A DNA stretch of 64,000 nucleotides, taken from contig NW_026251740.1 of assembly GCF_025024155.1 (NCBI RefSeq), positions 62,001 to 126,000 on the forward strand, written 5' to 3'. A model generated the notes under the pieces. The model was not told the DNA's origin and made no database searches. It worked only from the letters and a program-made list of their open reading frames with translations. Below, piece after piece: positions 60,789 through 64,000 of this stretch (within the stretch, counting starts at the first letter, position 1; every line of letters starts with the position of its first letter). A program made the position numbers and the translations under genes. This stretch comes from Gamsiella multidivaricata (Eukaryota > Mortierellomycota > Mortierellomycetes > Mortierellales > Mortierellaceae).

Positions 60789-61775
60789 CTATTTTTGTGA
60801 GAATTGTTGAAGAGGAAGAAGATAGGCTCCGTTAGAGATCTCGCACTATTTTTTTTTTTTTTTTTTTTTGGCTGAAGGCTGTTGATGTCTGTCCGAATCC
60901 TGTCGTGATGCAATCCTGGAGTTTTAGGTCGCAGCTGTCTTTGTGAGTAATAATCGTGGTTACACCCTTGTTCGTGGCCCTCTTTCTTTGCCGAGTGGAT
61001 GAGATGCATGACCTTGGTGTGTTCAGTTCTGTCAAAGCGCATCGTCCTGCTTGGCTGTTGTTGAGTAATCCTAGACTGATGAGGGTGTCCTCCCGGACAA
61101 AAGAAAAAGGATCTGCGATCCGTCCTCTTGTCCGGATGATCCTGCTTGATCCGATAAACACCATGCGATCTGCAGAATCAAAGCTCCACCCCGCAATGGA
61201 CGAAGACATCCTGAATCCATGCATCTCCAGATCCCGTTTTCAAAAAAAAAAAAAAAAAGACCCGGGCGACGTATACGGATGGATAGAGTGCTGCGAGAGC
61301 TGTCGATTGATGGTGTCTCCGTTGATGTTGTCGATAGATGGATCGATGGGTTTGTTGGCTCGCCAATGGATAGCTATCCCCCACTTGTCCACTCTCCGCC
61401 TTGTATAAATCTGTACCATTGTAAATTGATGTAGCAAAGAGGAGGATTCAATCGCAGCCCAGCCCAACTCAATTCTATATCTGGTTCATTTTGCTTGCGC
61501 TGCTTCTCTTAAGGGCTTGGTAGGAAATTCGCGTTGCTTCACGATGCTCAAAACCCCCTGGATATACACCTAGAGGAACCAACATACACACTATATTGCA
61601 AACAACTCTGTAGAAGAAATATAAAAATTACTGGGTACGGCGTCTTTTTATTATCTACAAAGAGTTTGGCACTCGAGGCTTCTTGTGTTGTGTTGTGTTG
61701 TGTTGTGTTAATAGTATTAAGGTCTATGGTATACAAAAAAGAAAGACTCTTTACACAATCCCGTCCGTCTATTCC
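60789..61775. other. eL14 upstream region
   Basis: Should contain the eL14 first exon and promoter on the minus strand. A T run lies near 60850-60870 and A17 near 61243. A (TGTGT)n stretch is at 61684-61709. Confidence 0.4.
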
Positions 61776-62420
61776 TCAGTTCTTGCGTTGGGAATGGCAC
61801 TTGCGGTGGAAATCAATGGTCTCAATATCACGCTTGTTGTGCCCGTACTTATGGCTAGAGGGAGATGACTTCTTGCTATTCGCCTTCTTGCGGTGCAACT
61901 CAAGTGCACGCTTGTGATGCTTGTGATACTTGTGATGCTCGTGATGCTTATGATGCTCGTGATGCTTGTGGTGCTTGTGGTGCTTGTGATGCTTTCCATA
62001 ATGATGCTTCTTCCCCCACTTTGACTTGTGAGGGTGCGAAGACTTGCGATGGAACCTCAGGTTCTCGCCCTGCGTAGTCGCCTCCATAGTAACGTCCTGC
62101 TTGGTCACGACCTCAGCTACAGGTGCAACAACCTTCATTGGAGCAGGCTCAGAGGCAGGTGCTTGGGCAACTTTAGGGATGGCAGTCATAGTGAAAGCAA
62201 CAGGCACCTGAGCCGCGATGGGGGCGACTGGGAAACCTGACAGGTCACGACGCTGCTTCTTAGCGGAGTTCTTACGGTGGTAAGAGTGTTCGGCCTTGCG
62301 GTGGTGCTGGACATGACGGGGCTCCAAGCGGAAGGCTGCCTGCTGGCCGTGGCGGACATCTGCGGTGACCATGGCGCCGACGAGGGCTGAGGCCAAGAGA
62401 ACAGAGAGAACGGAACGCAT
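61776..62420 (-). CDS. Secreted histidine-rich protein with KHH repeats
   Basis: Single-exon 214-aa ORF starting at 62420. The frame is open further upstream, but this ATG gives a clean signal peptide (MRSVLSVLLASALVGAMVTA). The mature protein is very basic, with dibasic sites (KKQRR, KR) that could be Kex2-cleaved. It has an Ala/Pro/Val-rich middle and a block at about residues 135-172 built from HHK/HHE/HYK triplets. Such His arrays bind zinc, copper or nickel; metal binding is inferred. No cysteine-rich motif, enzyme domain or GPI signal. Family not recognised. Confidence 0.7.
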   Translation of the reverse strand: MRSVLSVLLASALVGAMVTADVRHGQQAAFRLEPRHVQHHRKAEHSYHRKNSAKKQRRDLSGFPVAPIAAQVPVAFTMTAIPKVAQAPASEPAPMKVVAPVAEVVTKQDVTMEATTQGENLRFHRKSSHPHKSKWGKKHHYGKHHKHHKHHKHHEHHKHHEHHKYHKHHKRALELHRKKANSKKSSPSSHKYGHNKRDIETIDFHRKCHSQRKN

Positions 62421-63173
62421 GGTGGTATATGATGATTTGGAATAGTGTATGTTGAAACTATGTTGTGTGTAGAAGAAAATGAATGGCCAGCAGATTAGGA
62501 GCCGAGATTTTATATTGTTCGCGTCCTTTGGGTCGAAACAAGCGGCCATGAGTGTGTATCTATGAGGTTTGGCGGCATGCATGCATACATGCGCACATGC
62601 AGGCAGCATCAGCCCGTGATTCGTGCGATACATTCGTGCAAAGAAGAAAAAAAAATGCCCTAGAAAAGACTGAAAGAGGTTGTCAAGGCGGGCGACACTG
62701 GAATGTAAACCATGAGAGAGAGACAGCGCGACGGGCGGAGAAATAGATTGCTCGTCCTCTTTTCGGGGAAGATAATCAATCCATCTTCCCAATTCCCAAA
62801 TGACCCGCCTTTTACCTACCCTTGGGAGCGCGTATGCACAAATGCATATTCATTCTGTACTGAGAATGTAATGCATGTAAGGACAGATTGATACTTGTTA
62901 TCCTCATCCTTAAACTGTAGCGGCATTCAACACGTTTAGACAAGCAAACGATATGCCCTACCATTTTTCGATAGACCCCTTCGAGTCTAGACCGTTGCCG
63001 TTTGCGCCGGCGGCTTTGCATGTTAGATATAATTGCGTATTTTTTGTTCATGGATGATACGCCATTCCGCTGCGGCCAAAACGAGAACCCTGTGCTCCTC
63101 GTGTACTCAACCGAGCGCTGTATGCCATGGTGGTATTTTACATGTACATTTTTATTTTCCTCATTCATAGCGA
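62421..63173. other. Promoter region of the His-rich gene and 3' region of the last gene
   Basis: A TATA element (minus, 62507-62514) was seen; otherwise no gene. Confidence 0.4.
62507..62514 (-). promoter_or_regulatory. TATA box of the His-rich secreted protein gene
   Basis: Reading minus, tataaaat lies about 90 bp before the ATG at 62420, the spacing seen for the other secreted-protein gene. Confidence 0.45.
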
Positions 63174-64000
63174 TCAATAACCCCGATTGTACTGGTTTGG
63201 CCCTTGCTGGTACCGTCCACGTTGCTGATCAACATAACTTGGACCATTTACTACGCTTCCAACCACACTTCCACCGACACCCGGATTCACTCCTCCACCT
63301 AGACCAGTGGGACCTCCTGGATGTCCGCCGTATGGATTGGGTGGGCCGCGATGACCACTCATGTCAGTCAGCATGACCGTGTCAGCGTACTTGTTGCCGT
63401 TTCCGAGGCCCGCCTCTCGCGACAACGCTTGTCCGTGCTGGAGTGGATGGTTCGGCCTTCCAGGTCGAGGTCCATACCCGCCAACGACGCTTCCCTGGTT
63501 CGAGCCGCTCAAAACGGTGCTGGTGTCGGAAGGCTGTCGCCTGTGCGCCTGTGCATGTGGGTGTGGTTTGGGCGGATATTGCGAAGGTTGGTAGCCGCCA
63601 CCCGCACTATAAGCGCCCTCGCTGACCTCACTCCGATCGTCCGCAAAATCATATTGCTGATCCTGCCGCCGCATATTGCGATTGTGATAATGCTGTGCGT
63701 GGTTGTCCTGTCGCAAAGGTCTGGTATCACCATCGTCGTCCATAGTAGGAGTGTAGGGTCTAGGCGCAGGAGAATACGGCCGTGCTGGTGCCTGTGGATA
63801 CTGGCGACGGTATGGGTCGTTGGGTACGGGCATGGCCTTGCGAAGTCCTGGGGATCCCATGTATGGTGACTGTGCTGCAAGTCTAGGCGTACCACCTGGA
63901 GCAGGGGATCCTCTGCTTCCCTCCTCAAGAAGGCCGATGTTGGGAAGCGTTGGTTTCTGCAGAGGAGTGTCACCGCCCTTGCCTGACTTCTTGGCTGCTT
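63174..64000 (-). CDS. C-terminal part of an unrecognised P/G/Q/R-rich protein (runs off the window)
   Basis: The minus frame is open from the window edge to a stop at 63174, about 275 codons. It is disordered: PYSPAPRPYTP, a QDQQYDFADDRSEVSEGAY patch, Gly-rich runs (GGVNPGVGGSVVGSVV) and a final RGRYQQGPNQYNRGY. The first residues in view (AAKKSGKGGDTPLQ) are basic. The composition resembles the cytosolic tail of a membrane or RNA-binding protein. No domain is visible; the N-terminus is outside the window. Confidence 0.6.
   Translation of the reverse strand, partial: AAKKSGKGGDTPLQKPTLPNIGLLEEGSRGSPAPGGTPRLAAQSPYMGSPGLRKAMPVPNDPYRRQYPQAPARPYSPAPRPYTPTMDDDGDTRPLRQDNHAQHYHNRNMRRQDQQYDFADDRSEVSEGAYSAGGGYQPSQYPPKPHPHAQAHRRQPSDTSTVLSGSNQGSVVGGYGPRPGRPNHPLQHGQALSREAGLGNGNKYADTVMLTDMSGHRGPPNPYGGHPGGPTGLGGGVNPGVGGSVVGSVVNGPSYVDQQRGRYQQGPNQYNRGY

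Overview
The window reads as nuclear DNA of a filamentous, early-diverging fungus. Genes are split by short GT-AG introns (mostly 60-300 nt, two probable GC-AG), with long pyrimidine-rich 5' leaders and short intergenic gaps. The best guess is Mortierellomycota (a Mortierella relative), because of the transporter and kinase repertoire and the remains of the STAND-NTPase family that is expanded there. That assignment is from memory of the families, not from a search. Exon structures were worked out by hand from splice consensus, reading phase and protein similarity; nearly all close in phase.

Left part (1-5.7 kb): a CYSTM small membrane protein, an F-box protein and a five-exon cyclin L. Then comes the most unusual region (5.7-15.6 kb): two 2.6-kb inverted arms, identical wherever compared, each a dead Mutator-like (MULE) transposase element. 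They enclose about 4.6 kb holding two broken STAND-NTPase N-terminal fragments and an intact gene for a secreted eight-cysteine protein. Only the right arm has a clean 9-bp target duplication. The left arm carries host flank copied from the right arm's site, so it looks like a foldback duplication rather than a second transposition.

Middle part (16-36.7 kb): four large genes and one transporter, all on the plus strand. These are a membrane-anchored LEA/apolipoprotein-like helical repeat protein (1118 aa), a paraoxonase-like esterase, a kelch-propeller protein with an exon-per-blade layout, an STK32/YANK-type kinase with a polyglutamine tail, and an AAAP amino-acid transporter. From 37 to 42 kb is a transposon graveyard (a Tc1/mariner fossil, a frameshifted unknown gene, a C26/T17 tract) with no confident gene.

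Right part (42-64 kb): mostly housekeeping genes. These are an AVT3-like vacuolar amino-acid transporter, bystin/Enp1, the GPI-anchor de-N-acetylase Gpi12/PIG-L, NTF2, a mitochondrially targeted bacterial-type iron-sulfur L-serine dehydratase, a four-TM MARVEL-like protein with a Q/P-rich tail, a B12D/NDUFA4-like subunit, ribosomal protein eL14, a secreted histidine-rich protein, and the 3' part of an unrecognised P/G/Q-rich protein leaving the window. No tRNA, rRNA, CRISPR array or viral gene was recognised.
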